Assembly: GCA_025506515.1 (NCBI GenBank)
Contig: CM046451.1
Location: 47,627,212 to 47,691,211, forward strand
Reading direction: 5' to 3'
Source: Flaveria trinervia
Lineage: Eukaryota; Streptophyta; Magnoliopsida; Asterales; Asteraceae
DNA length: 64,000 nucleotides
Shown here: positions 1-9,398 of the stretch, in pieces
Layout: each line of letters begins with the position of its first letter
Position numbering within the stretch: the stretch's first letter is position 1
Notes under the pieces: model-generated
What the model saw: the letters and a program-made list of their open reading frames with translations, nothing else
Database searches by the model: none
Told to the model about the DNA's origin: nothing
Program-made: the position numbers and the translations under genes

Positions 1-1637
1 GCTGCTTCCAATCAAGAGGTTGTAATCAACAAAAGAAGAGAGCAGATCATTGACCAGCTGATTGAAATGGGAGCTGCCAATGAAGAAACACTCCTGCTAC
101 CATTAGAGGAGTTGGTGGATCTGGAGAAGGCAACCAGGCTAAAGTTTGAAGAAGAAGCCAGGTTGGCCTTAGAGGAAAAGGAAAAGAAACAGAAGGAGGA
201 TGAATTGCAGCTGAGGAGAGACAGGAAAAACTTCCTACTCTCCAGAGGTTTCGAACTTCAAGAACTTTCTCCACACAACGATGACACGATCCTCTGGCTC
301 TTCAACAAAGAGCAAAGTCAAATGGAGAAAGAAAAGAAAAAAGGCTACTAAAGAAAAGGAAAGAGAGAAGAAGAAGAAAGAAGAAGAGGCTAGGGTCACT
401 GCCTCCAAGAAGATTACTGAGAAAGCCTGGATGAAGGACTATCTCCGGGCTCATGGCTTCTCCGGTAGGCAGGTGGGTCCTATGTCGGATAGGACACTCG
501 AACGGATTGTCAGTAAAATTGGCTGACATCCGGTTAGGGAAAAGGAAAGAGATGTACAGAAGGGTAAAAGGGATGACCTTCACTGCTTCTACCCAACCAC
601 AACTTGAACCCTCATCCTCACCATTCACTATTAAACCTGAACCCTTCACCCCTAAACCCACATCACTACCCTCTACTACTCCCTCACCTCAACCTCCTAA
701 AATTCCCATCATCCAACCCAAAACACTAGCCAGAACCTCTGAACCTAAACCTACCCAATTACCATCCAAACCATCCCTTCAGCCTTCTCAACATCTTTCC
801 CTTGAGGAGTTTAAGGTAGTGAAGATGAAGCTCACTAACTACACCACTTTGAGTGAAGTTTCCTGTGTAGAAGACTCTGTCAACATTACCTATGTAGACG
901 GATCTTCAAGTTCCCTCACAAGAGACAGATTCCTTGATTTGCCTCGAGGAACTTTGGACCAGGCTGCAAGACTTTTGGGCCTCAATTCAGACTCTTTAAA
1001 TAAGGAAGAAAAGAAGCTCAGAAGGAAACTTGTGACTCTGCTGGATACAAGAAAAGAGGACAAGATTCCCAGTCAGCCTCTTGTGCCTAGAAGGAAGATA
1101 ATCCAGTGGAGGTTCGATGAACCTTCTCACAACTTTGTTGTGGAAAGAGAGAATGGTGAAGTCAACAGACTCAACGCAACCTCTCTGTTACACTCCAGCA
1201 GATTTGACATTGCTGAGTTAGCAGAGAAACCATTCTCCAATCCCTCCAACTCTGAAACTGCTGCACTCGTCAGAAATCATCTTAGCAGTCTTCATTTGGC
1301 TGAGCTAACTGCAAAAGCAAAGATTGAAGAAAAGTTGAAGTTGAAAAAACAGGAAGACAAGGAAAGATCTACCACCAAAGGTCCTGCCTTTCTACAGATG
1401 GTGGAAGGTCCTGAATTGGAACCTATAGTTTGATGGGAATATGATTACAGCTCCCATCAACTAACCCTTTTCAGAGGGCAACAACAAAGGGTACATGTTA
1501 TCCAAGGTGACAGACTGGATCTCCTGTCTACCAAGGATCTGTACAAACTTCTCAGCACCACATCAGGAAAGAACAAGGAGATAGACAAATATTTGCTCTC
1601 CTTGGTGCTGAAAGTTTTGAGAAGTCGAGGTAAGTGA
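1..1637 (+). pseudogene. Decayed 3' ORF of Copia element 1 (downstream of pol, function unknown)
   Basis: The reading frame is open from the left edge and ends at TGA 1635-1637, just before a polypurine tract and an LTR, so it is the last internal ORF of an LTR retrotransposon. It is broken three times: a frame change in the A-rich stretch about 330-341, a one-base change near 518-523 (frames on both sides continue the same protein), and an in-frame TGA at 1431-1433 followed by about 67 more sensible codons. Visible parts: a Lys/Glu-rich, probably coiled-coil N-terminal part (about 110-400), a Pro/Thr/Ser-rich linker (about 600-800) and a charged C-terminal half. No reverse transcriptase, integrase or zinc-knuckle motif is present. 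Some plant Copia lineages (SIRE/Maximus) carry an extra ORF after pol, sometimes called env-like; assignment to that group is inference. I do not recognise a domain with a known activity. Confidence 0.6.
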
Positions 1638-1654
1638 AGTTTTGGTAGCATCAG

Positions 1655-1667
1655 CCTAGGGGGAGTT
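1655..1667 (+). other. Polypurine tract of element 1
   Basis: The run CCTAGGGGGAG lies directly before the LTR start TGTTGG. This is the usual plus-strand priming site of plant Copia elements and fixes the LTR boundary. Confidence 0.75.
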
Positions 1668-1740
1668 TGTTGGATCAAGAAGAAGGCTAATGCAACCAAA
1701 ACTATATCACTTAAGTTATTTTGATGCTGCATGCAAAAGG

Positions 1741-1998
1741 CTTCCGAAGCTCTTCATGGAACTTCCGAAGGTTGTAGAGTTCTTCCGAAGACAAAGGAAA
1801 AGTCCAGCTTCCGAAGATAGAATTCTACTTCCGAAGACAAATGCATACTTCCGAAGTTCAAGACTTAGAAGAATAAAGTGAAGACCACTTCCGAAGTATG
1901 ATGAAGAAGTCTCCAAGTCTTGGAAGAAGCAGCCTCTTCCGAAGTATAAAGTGACTTCGGAAGTACTTACTCTTCCGAAACCATTTAACCTTCGGAAG
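1741..1998 (+). repeat. Phased array of the 9-bp palindrome CTTCCGAAG in LTR
   Basis: Eight exact CTTCCGAAG copies start at 1741, 1762, 1782, 1808, 1828, 1848, 1888 and 1936. Variants follow: CTTCGGAAG at 1955 and 1990, CTTCCGAAA at 1972. Most start-to-start distances are 17-21 bp, with two gaps of about 40-48. The intervening bases are not conserved, so this is not a simple tandem repeat. It lies in the promoter-proximal (U3-like) part of the LTR and could be a cluster of binding sites; that role is inference. Confidence 0.9.
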
Positions 1999-2380
1999 AC
2001 ACTGCTATGGCCAGTGGACACAAGTATGGTCTCTGACACTCCGCTGCAGACTTCTGATACAGCATGGCTTCTTCCTAAAGAACCATGTTGTTGACCATAC
2101 TTTATTCCACTGCTTACCTTTTCATGATAGTACCGTTACCATCTTTAGTTGGTGACAAAAGGTAAGTCAGGGACATGTCCTGACTACCTAATCTCAAATA
2201 AGACTTTATCCTAGATACCTTAATCTTTAGTCTTGTAGTATAGACTTTAGGTATAGGATCCCAGCTGGTATCAAAGTATATCTTGCTGTAGATAGTATTA
2301 TATACAGGTTCTCCTTGTAATTCATAAAACACAGAAAAATCTGCTTGTAAGAGTCCTTTGTATTGTGAGTTGAGAATCAA

Positions 2381-2388
2381 TATATAAA
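2381..2388 (+). promoter_or_regulatory. TATA-like box in element 1 LTR
   Basis: TATATAAA lies about 130 bp before the LTR end, downstream of the palindrome array. It matches the plant TATA consensus. In a 3' LTR it would be silent or drive read-out into flanking DNA. Confidence 0.4.
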
Positions 2389-2515
2389 AGTATCTTGAAA
2401 TTATCTTTCTGTGTACTTAGTTACTTTTCATATTGTGATAAACTCTTCTTGATTCTTACCCGAGTGTGATTCTAGGTGAGTTTGAGAGAAAACATTTGTG
2501 TTTAAGTGACAAACA

Positions 2516-3809
2516 CTGATCCTGCAAGTTCATAGATACCATTAATGGGAATAGCTTTAAAGTAAAACATGTCATTCAAAGTAACATGGATTTCATTTCC
2601 AATAAATGATAATACATATCCAAAATGTTTTAATAGGGCTACGGAAATAATGTTCCTAGTCAAACTAGGAGCATACAAAACATTATACAAAATTACTTCC
2701 AAACCATTTGGAAGTTTCAAGATGTAGTCACCACGGGCTTCAACTTGAACTTTAGCCCCATTGCCCATGTAGAGGCTAACATCCCCTTTGTTGAAGTTGC
2801 TACTTCTTTTGAACCCATGCAACAAATTGCAAATGTGAGTTCCACATCCGGTATCTAATACCCATGTGTTAGAGGATATAAGTTTAAATCAATATGGATC
2901 ATGTATATAGTACCTGAGGTCTGCCCGGCATCCCTTTTTGCTTTCAACTCTTGGAGATGGACAGGACAATATCTTGCCCAATGTCCAATCTCCCCACACT
3001 TAAAGCATGGGTCATTGGAAGCAACCTTTTGCCTCTTCTCCTGTGCTTTGGGTGGCACCCTTTCCATCCATTTCCCTTTTCCCATTACGGGTCCCTTACC
3101 CTTTGCAACTCTTGCCTGGGTGCGGGATGAGGCCTTTTCTTGTTCCCACCTTCATTGATGGTGAGAACGGGTAAAACCCTTTTACCCATGGCCGCCTCGG
3201 CCGTTTTGAGCATAGAGTGAAGCTCACCAATGCTTTTGTCCCAAGCATTCATGTTGTAGTTCAACACGAACGTCTCAAACCTTTTGGTAAGGCCATTGAG
3301 GATCAAATCCGTGGCCAATTCCTTTAAGACAGGATAGTTTAGCCTTTCGAGGCGGTCAATGTGACTTTTCATCTTAAGTACATAAGATGAAACTTATTGG
3401 TTGTCGTCCATACGACATGCATGGAGCGCTCGAACCGTTTCAAAGCGCTCAACCCTCACTTGTTGTTGGAACATTTCCTTCAGTTGGGTTATCATGTCAT
3501 AAGCTCCGTGATGCTCATACTCCTTCTGGAGATCCGGAGTCATGCTTGCCAACATAAGGCAAGACACTTGGACAGAGTCCTCAGTGTACTTTATCCAATC
3601 ATTATAGGCCTCCTCATCATCCTCACTAGGTTGATCGGGGACAGGGTTGTCTAAAACATATGATCGTTTCTCTTGCTTGAGAACGATTCTCAAGTTTCGA
3701 TACCAATCGATAAAGTTGTTATGATTTAGACGTTCCTTTTGGAGAATCACTCGTAAAGATTGGCGCACGTGGATGAATTATCATGATTATCATAATTATT
3801 GGTGGCCAT
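2516..3809 (-). pseudogene. Gag-protease part of Angela-like Copia element A (interrupted)
   Basis: On the minus strand the frame starts at ATG 3809-3807. Three parts follow: a Copia gag domain (motifs NNFIDWYRNLRIVLKQE and YEHHGAYDMITQLKE), a CCHC zinc knuckle CFKCGEIGHWARYCP, and the protease region up to NGIYELA, where element 1 interrupts it at 2515/2516. Pol and the 3' LTR lie left of the window. Lesions: a frame change between the ATG and about 3768, a TAA at about 3396-3394, a one-base loss near 3110 and another near 2870. Gag forms the virus-like particle and protease cuts the polyprotein; this copy can do neither. It is closely related to elements B and C in the same window. Confidence 0.85.
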
Positions 3810-4576
3810 CTACAAAATTTAACAAAGATCAATTTTAGTATTTTCGATATTGTTATTTTAACAATTAATACCTTTTAAGGTCATTTTCATATTAAAATCT
3901 AGAACCCAACATTACATTTAAATGGTGGTTAGGTGACCTTTATCCCACGATTTAAATTAATAAAGTGGTCAACGATTGATGATTGCAACCATTTGCAACT
4001 TCTAGAGGTATGGGATCGACTTTAAACATCATATGTAAAGTCGGCATGTTAATCCCATCAACACCATTTGAAAACCATATCGTAATCAAGACACCCTACT
4101 TACACACACGTGTGAGTTTGCCAAAATAAGTGGTTAGGTGACCTTTATCCCACGAATATGGCATTCTCACCTCAAGTCACAAGTTCCCTCAAAATGGTTA
4201 GGTGACCTTTATCCCATTAAGAGTTCCCGAGTGATTCAAGTGTTGTGTAAAAGGACGGTCTTGATCTTATTTTTATAAAAATTTAGAGATATTATAATAC
4301 AAGTTTAGAAAACATTATGTATACATATTTGTATGTTTTCAAAACAAGATACCCTATGGTACATTGATTAAAACCCCTTTTAATCTTTGAAATCATTAAA
4401 AAATTTTAATAACCTTTTTATTACCTTTTAATGATTAATGCCCATTTAGATAGTTTGTTGTGATCATGGAAAGGATTGTTAAGCAAACATCATATATAAG
4501 TAATCAACCACAATACCATAACCAAACAACTAAGAATCAACCAGATGATAGTGCATAACCATAGCATCTAAAGTGG

Positions 4577-4604
4577 CCACACTTGTTTGCCATCACAAGT
4601 GTGG
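4577..4604 (-). other. Leader hairpin 1 of element A
   Basis: A perfect 10-bp stem (CCACACTTGT / ACAAGTGTGG) closes an 8-nt loop, read as GATGGCAA on the element strand. The same loop and stem core occur in the leaders of B and C. Confidence 0.8.
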
Positions 4605-5056
4605 ACCATAGGACATTCCTAAGGGACAAAACACAACACAAAAGGCTTCCATGAACCTCCCACTTGAAACCGCATCCAAATGCTCCATGTTTCTTGTGTC
4701 TTCCCTTTGTGCTTCTAATGCATACATCTTCATATTACAAGATATTATATCCTAATACAAGATTTCTAGTAAAATGAAAAGTACCTAATCTATTTATTAC
4801 AACCCAATAATACATAAATTACACTTTAAACCAAACACAAAAAGATTATACAACCCAATTTAATGAATAAATACAACCATTACAAACATCCAAATAACAC
4901 AAGGTCAAGGGCTAGGTTATGCACCATAAAGAACAATGATCATATCATCCAAACCAACAATGAAACCCCACTTAAAACCCACGAAATTTCAGCCAACATA
5001 AACTGAAATTTCGGGTTTTATCTTGTCCAAACAAATAAACAATACAACATACATAT

Positions 5057-5100
5057 CTTTCAAAGTTTAATCACAATCATGTGTGATATAACTTTGAAAG
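5057..5100 (-). other. Leader hairpin 2 of element A
   Basis: An 11-bp stem CTTTCAAAGTT / AACTTTGAAAG encloses a second 6-bp stem ATCACA / TGTGAT with a 4-nt loop. Element C has the equivalent at 51614-51657, with one stem pair changed from A-T to G-C. Confidence 0.75.
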
Positions 5101-5203
5101 TTTGGGGTTTCATAATACATGAATATAGCAGCCACTAAAAGGGGTTTCAAAGTCCCATAAAACAAAATATTACAAGAACAAAACAAGCTAGCTATCCACA
5201 TAA

Positions 5204-5219
5204 CCGGCTCTAGATGCCA
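5204..5219 (-). other. Primer binding site of element A
   Basis: On the minus strand it reads TGGCATCTAGAGCCGG, one base inside the LTR end. It resembles the complement of the 3' end of plant initiator tRNA-Met used by Copia elements. Confidence 0.75.
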
Positions 5220-5220
5220 A

Positions 5221-6095
5221 TGTTGGTGTTTGTTAGAACAAGATACATAGTTTAACCATTTAAACTTTGTAAAAACGCAGCGGAAACTAGCTTTATAACA
5301 TAGTTAATGAACTAAAAATTTCGGGTTTCATCTTGATATTATAAAGTTACAAACAAACCCAAGAACAAAGGACCTTTTATATGTGAATAAAACTAGCTAT
5401 GTAAACACAAAACAAACATTATGGACAACCATAAAGAGGCTTCCATAAACTACCTTTCAGCAGCAAAATGTCGAAATGGATGAGGATGATTTGGACCAAG
5501 AAAGAACGACCAAGGCACCAAAAGAAGGTCCTCTCAAGCTTGCATATCCCAAGCTCTATGACAAACACCTTGTTCCTAGGATTTGAGCACCAAAAACCCG
5601 AAAGAATAGGCTGCTGGGAACCTTTCAACCGAGAATCACTTCAACAAGAGGAGAAAACCCTTTTTCTTTCTTGTGATTTTTCATGTGAGAGAGAGAATAA
5701 GATGGAGTGAATGTCTTGTCTAATGTGTTTTTCCAAGACCACAAATGAAAACCAAGAAGAGGCACACCCAAAGGGGCGGCCGAATGCTTCTTTTCACTTT
5801 GGGTTTTCCCCCCAAGACACACACTCTCTTATTATTTGATGTTATTTAAGTAACTTAAATAACATTACAAACAATATCTATAAACAAAATATCCATATAA
5901 ATTGTTCAATCTCATATGCAACTTATTTAGAAAACCCATTTTCTAAATTGGTGTATTTATTTAATTGTATGATCATATCATCAATTAAATATTATTTGGT
6001 GTTTGCTAAGCTTGTTATTGGGTATGACCCGACTTGGATCATAACGTACTAACCACATCAATGTTCTATGTGCCTTGGGCATAAAGAATTCAATA
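5221..6095 (-). mobile_element. 5' LTR of Angela-like element A
   Basis: This 875-bp LTR is bounded on the plus strand by TGTTGG at 5221 and CAATA at 6095, so the outer end TGTTGG has decayed to TATTGA. It is homologous to the LTRs at 16620-17587, 57702-58690 and the solo LTR at 31450-32465; all share the internal stretch around GTTTAAATGGTTAAAC and the ATGCCCAAG-type start. To its right the sequence becomes the plus-strand leader of element B, so A inserted into B. The candidate duplication GTTCT (6096-6100) cannot be paired because the other end is outside. Confidence 0.85.
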
Positions 6096-6423
6096 GTTCT
6101 TGGATGTTGAATATATTTCATATTATGGTGCATAACATAGCCTTGGCCCTATGTGTTTGGTTTTGGTTGATTGTGATTTGTCATGTTGGTTTTGATTCAT
6201 AAAAGGGTTGTAATTTTGTGTTTTGTATTTTGGGTTGTAATTTTGTGTCATGTTGGTTACATTTGGTTATGTAATAAATAGATTAGGTGTATTTCTTTTA
6301 TTAGAAAAATTGTATTAGGATATGATTTTTGTAAAAGAAGATGCACAAGATGAAGACTTAAAGAAGGGCACAAAAGACATGGACACTTGAAGCATTTGGA
6401 TATGGATTCAAGTGGGAGGTCAT
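6096..6423 (+). other. Leader of element B, first part
   Basis: Plus-strand sequence matching the leader of element C at about 51780-52075, including a shared stretch about 6301-6420. Its upstream part and the 5' LTR of B are beyond A, left of the window. The last five bases GTCAT (6419-6423) are repeated at 8531-8535 as the target duplication of the solo LTR between them. Confidence 0.75.
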
Positions 6424-6534
6424 TGTAACACCCGGTTATTTATCTATTTTGAAGCCGACAAATGAAGAAAAAGAAATAAAGTTCAAAGTCGAGGGACCAA
6501 ACTCGCCAACGAAAGAAAGACGGGTGAGTGGGGG

Positions 6535-6543
6535 TATATAAAG
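6535..6543 (+). promoter_or_regulatory. TATA box of LTR-1
   Basis: TATATAAAG lies 111 bp into the LTR and is followed directly by a 9-bp perfect hairpin and a pyrimidine-rich stretch about 20-30 bp downstream, as expected around a plant transcription start. Confidence 0.6.
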
Positions 6544-6569
6544 GGAGAGGGCAGTTCTTACCCTCTCCC
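6543..6569 (+). other. Perfect 9-bp hairpin just after the TATA box
   Basis: GGGAGAGGG (6543-6551) and CCCTCTCCC (6561-6569) pair perfectly around a 9-nt loop CAGTTCTTA. Its place just downstream of the TATA box means the transcript start should lie in or near it. Confidence 0.7.
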
Positions 6570-6955
6570 CACACCAATATTTCAGCCAAAAGAAAGAGGA
6601 GAAAAGAGAAAGAAGAGAAAATGGAGAAAAAGTTGGTTCGGGTTGGTTCGAGTGAGCCGAAATCGTTGAGAAGCGAGTCAAACCGAAGCTCTACTTCTCA
6701 GTGTCGTTTGTGTGAGTTCTAGGACCCCACTTTTAATTTTTTTCAAACGATTTTGGGGCTGGAAAGCATATAAAACCCGTTTTTGTATGTATGTGTGTTT
6801 GACCCATTTGGGTGTGTTGCTTGTGATGCGCTTAGAGGTTGTTTCCGGGCTTGTGTGTGCTTGAATCATGTTGTGGTATGCATTCCTAAGGTCTAGGATG
6901 GTTGATTTAGGCTTGGAATGGGTTTAGATGAGTTTGGAGGTCGAAAAGGGCAGTT

Positions 6956-7330
6956 TGCGTTCGGCTGGAACTGCATTCTACATCAGTTAGGGCTAGGCGA
7001 CCGACTGGAGACCGAATGGAGGCCATATGACCGAATAGGGTGCGATTGGAGTCCATTCGCATGATTGAGGTCCATTCGCACGATTGAGGTCCATTCACAC
7101 GATTGAGGGTCCATTCACATGATTAAAGGGCCAGTCGCATGGAGATCATGCGATTGAAGGTCCAGTTGCATAAGTGCTCATTTGCATTAGTCCCATTCGC
7201 ATGAGGTCCATCCTCATTATTCCATTCGCACTATTGGGTGTTCATTCGCATGAGTGTTCATCCACATTGGTTCATTCGCATGATGTTCTGCCGCATGGAG
7301 GCCATGCGACTGAACGGTGTCCATACGCCT
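6956..7330 (+). repeat. Degenerate CATTCGCATGA / GCGANTGA motif array in LTR-1
   Basis: Repeated short words such as CCATTCGCA, GATTGAGGTCCATTCGCA and GCATGAGTGTTCAT occur every 18-30 bp. The array is not a perfect tandem repeat. It occupies the same relative place as the arrays in the LTRs at 14744, 20960 and 28570. Confidence 0.7.
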
Positions 7331-7720
7331 GAATAGGGTTGTTGCACTCGAAGGAAAGTGTAGTTTCACTTCTGACTTTTGGGGGAAAGTGTAGATGTAA
7401 GTTTTGATGTAAAGGTTCCCTTAAGAGCATGTAAGATGACGATTGAGGCCTTAGAGAGCATGTTGGGCATGATGATGATGATGTTGCATGTTTATGCATG
7501 TTATGTATGTATGATGTTGTCCTGTATGATGATGATGATTGTGTATGATATGTTCCTTATTATGATGTATGTGTACCTTTCTTGTGGCTTTACATGTCGT
7601 GTTAATGAACGAATAAAGTATTATGTAACATAAGGTGAAAGATAACAAAAGAGGAACATGAAGTAAGAATGCATGCATTATTGAACGATGAATGAACGAA
7701 GGAAAGGCTTGCAAGCATAT

Positions 7721-8065
7721 GAGGTGAGCAACCCTGTTGTTGCAACAAAATTGGATAGCGTGCAATCATTGAGATTGCTATGAGGTGAGCAACCCTGTTG
7801 TTGCAACAAACTCGGATAGCATCCAATCATTGAGATTGCTATGAGTTGAGCAACCCTATTGTTTCAACAGACTCGGATAGCATGCAATCATTGAGATTGC
7901 TATGAGGTGAGCAACCCTGTTGTTGCAACAGACTTGGATAGCGTGCTATCGTTGAGATTAGCAATTAGGTGAGTAACCCTATGGTTGCAACAGACTCGGA
8001 TAACGTGCAATCGATGGGATTGCTAATGAGGTGAGCGAGCCTATTGTCGCAACAGACTCGGGAGA
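7721..8065 (+). repeat. 61-bp tandem repeat in LTR-1, about 5.6 copies
   Basis: Units start GAGGTGAGCAACCCTGTTG at 7721, 7782, 7843 and 7904; two more diverged units (about 7965 and 8028) follow. Several units hold the perfect palindrome TGTTGCAACA. No open frame is kept across the array. Confidence 0.85.
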
Positions 8066-8530
8066 ACGAACGTATAAAATGAACGATAGTTAACGAATGT
8101 AATGGAAGATAATAATTATATTATTGATGTGTATGTATGTTGTATGGTCATGAATGAACGTAAAGCGCAGTATGATTTGATAGAAAGTAAAGAATGGTTT
8201 TAACGATAGAAAAGTATGTTTTATTATAAAACTAGAACTCACTCAGCAACGTTGACTTTTATGTGTTTCCAGTTGGCGGGTAATGATTGCTGAGGATGGC
8301 ATGGGCGGCTACTCGGCTCTTTTAGGATGGCATTCTTTTGATTAATGTTTTTGCATCGTAATGCGAACAAGCCATTTTGTAATGAATGTTGTATTATCTT
8401 TCAAAAGCATTTACATGGAAATGAAAGATTATTTTAGTGTTCCGTTGCGATTTTATGAAATACGAATGTAAATATATGTTTTATGTGCGATGAGAATCCA
8501 ACTGTAAGTGTCCCGGAACGGGGCCTTATA

Positions 8531-9398
8531 GTCATGGACACATTTTGATATGTCATCTCCACCCTTAGTAAATACCTTATGACAACACTTGTGATGGCAA
8601 ACAAGTGTGGTCAACATAGTGGCTATGGTTATGCACTCATGTTTGTATGTTTATGCTTGGTTGGATGATTGTTTGGTTGATATTTGGATATGCATTACAA
8701 ACTCATTAACCACTTAACAAGCTGAAAATTTGATGGTTCTTTATCATTAAGTGATTAATAAAAGGTTATTAAAAGGATTAATGGTTTTAATAAAAGAGGT
8801 TTTATTAAAAGTGAACCATAGGGTACCTTGTATTTGAAAGCATGCAAATATAAGGTACATAGAGTTTTCTAAACTAAGATTATGAAACTTTAAATTTCTT
8901 TATAAACAAGTTTAACACCATCCTTTTGCACAACACTTGAGACATTTGGAAACTCTTAATGGGATAAAGGTCACCTAACCATTTTGAGGGAACTTGTGAC
9001 TTGAGGTGGGGATACCATATTTGTGGGATAAAGATCACCTAACCATTATGTTGGAAAACTCACATGTGTGTGCAAGTAAGGTAACTTGATTTGCAAACCA
9101 TGTTAAATGGATCACCTACAATATGGTTTACAAAGGTGTTGATGGGATAAACATGTCGACTATACATATGATGTTTTAAAGTCGATCCCATACCCTAGAA
9201 GTTGCAAAGGGTTGCAATTGTCAAAACGTTGACTATCTTGTTAATTTAAATAAGGGATAAAGGTCACCTACCCACTATTTAAATGTAACGCTGGATTCTA
9301 GATTTTAATACTATGTAAGACACTTAAAAGAGGTTTTAATTATTAAAATATGAACATTATCGAAATTACTAAAAATTGAACTTTGTTATATTTTGTAG
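8531..9398 (+). other. Leader of element B, second part
   Basis: Continues the leader of B to the gag ATG. It contains the hairpin ACACTTGT/ACAAGTGT at 8585-8608 with loop GATGGCAA and three copies of the 22-nt motif with core GATAAAGGTCACCTAACC at 8960-8981, 9024-9045 and about 9253-9274 (the third more diverged). Spacing of the copies (64 and about 229) is nearly the same as in element C (64 and 230). Confidence 0.75.
8585..8608 (+). other. Leader hairpin 1 of element B
   Basis: An 8-bp perfect stem ACACTTGT / ACAAGTGT with the loop GATGGCAA, homologous to those in A and C. Confidence 0.75.

Larger units (their letters stand above)
1668..2515 (+). mobile_element. 3' LTR of Copia element 1
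   Basis: This 848-bp LTR begins TGTTGG after a polypurine tract and ends ACAAACA at 2515, where the sequence switches abruptly to the minus-strand protease region of element A. The termini are TGTT and AACA. The 5' LTR lies outside the window, so the target duplication (next five bases CTGAT) cannot be confirmed. The first third is packed with the palindrome CTTCCGAAG (separate entry). A TATA-like box occurs at 2381-2388. Confidence 0.8.
3810..5220 (-). other. Leader (5' untranslated region) of element A
   Basis: Non-coding stretch between the 5' LTR and gag, homologous to the leaders of B and C. It contains three copies of a 22-nt motif with core GGTTAGGTGACCTTTATCCC on the plus strand (3926-3947, 4131-4152, 4195-4216). 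It has an inverted repeat CCACACTTGT/ACAAGTGTGG at 4577-4604 and a longer inverted repeat CTTTCAAAGTT/AACTTTGAAAG at 5057-5100 with an inner ATCACA/TGTGAT pair. The primer binding site is at the LTR end. Confidence 0.75.
6424..8530 (+). mobile_element. Solo Gypsy-type LTR 'LTR-1' with GTCAT target duplication
   Basis: A 2107-bp element starts TGTAACACCC and ends GGGGCCTTATA (the sibling at 14016 ends CCTTACA). It is flanked by GTCAT at 6419-6423 and 8531-8535, and interrupts the leader of element B. No gag, pol, primer site or second LTR is inside, so a solo LTR left by LTR-LTR recombination is the best reading; long LTRs of this kind are typical of Tekay/Del Gypsy elements. Inside are a TATA box, a perfect hairpin, a GCGA/GCAT-type motif array and 61-bp tandem repeats. 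Confidence 0.85.

Noticed and set aside
1741..1998. Heat-shock element cluster
   Set aside because: The consensus needs TTC and GAA separated by two bases; here only one base separates them, so canonical HSF binding is not supported.
2114..2380. Minus-strand frame of 88 codons in the LTR of element 1
   Set aside because: Lies wholly inside a defined LTR, overlaps its promoter region and has no recognisable domain.
7451..7765. His-rich minus-strand frame
   Set aside because: Produced by ATG/GATGAT microsatellite stretches in LTR-1.
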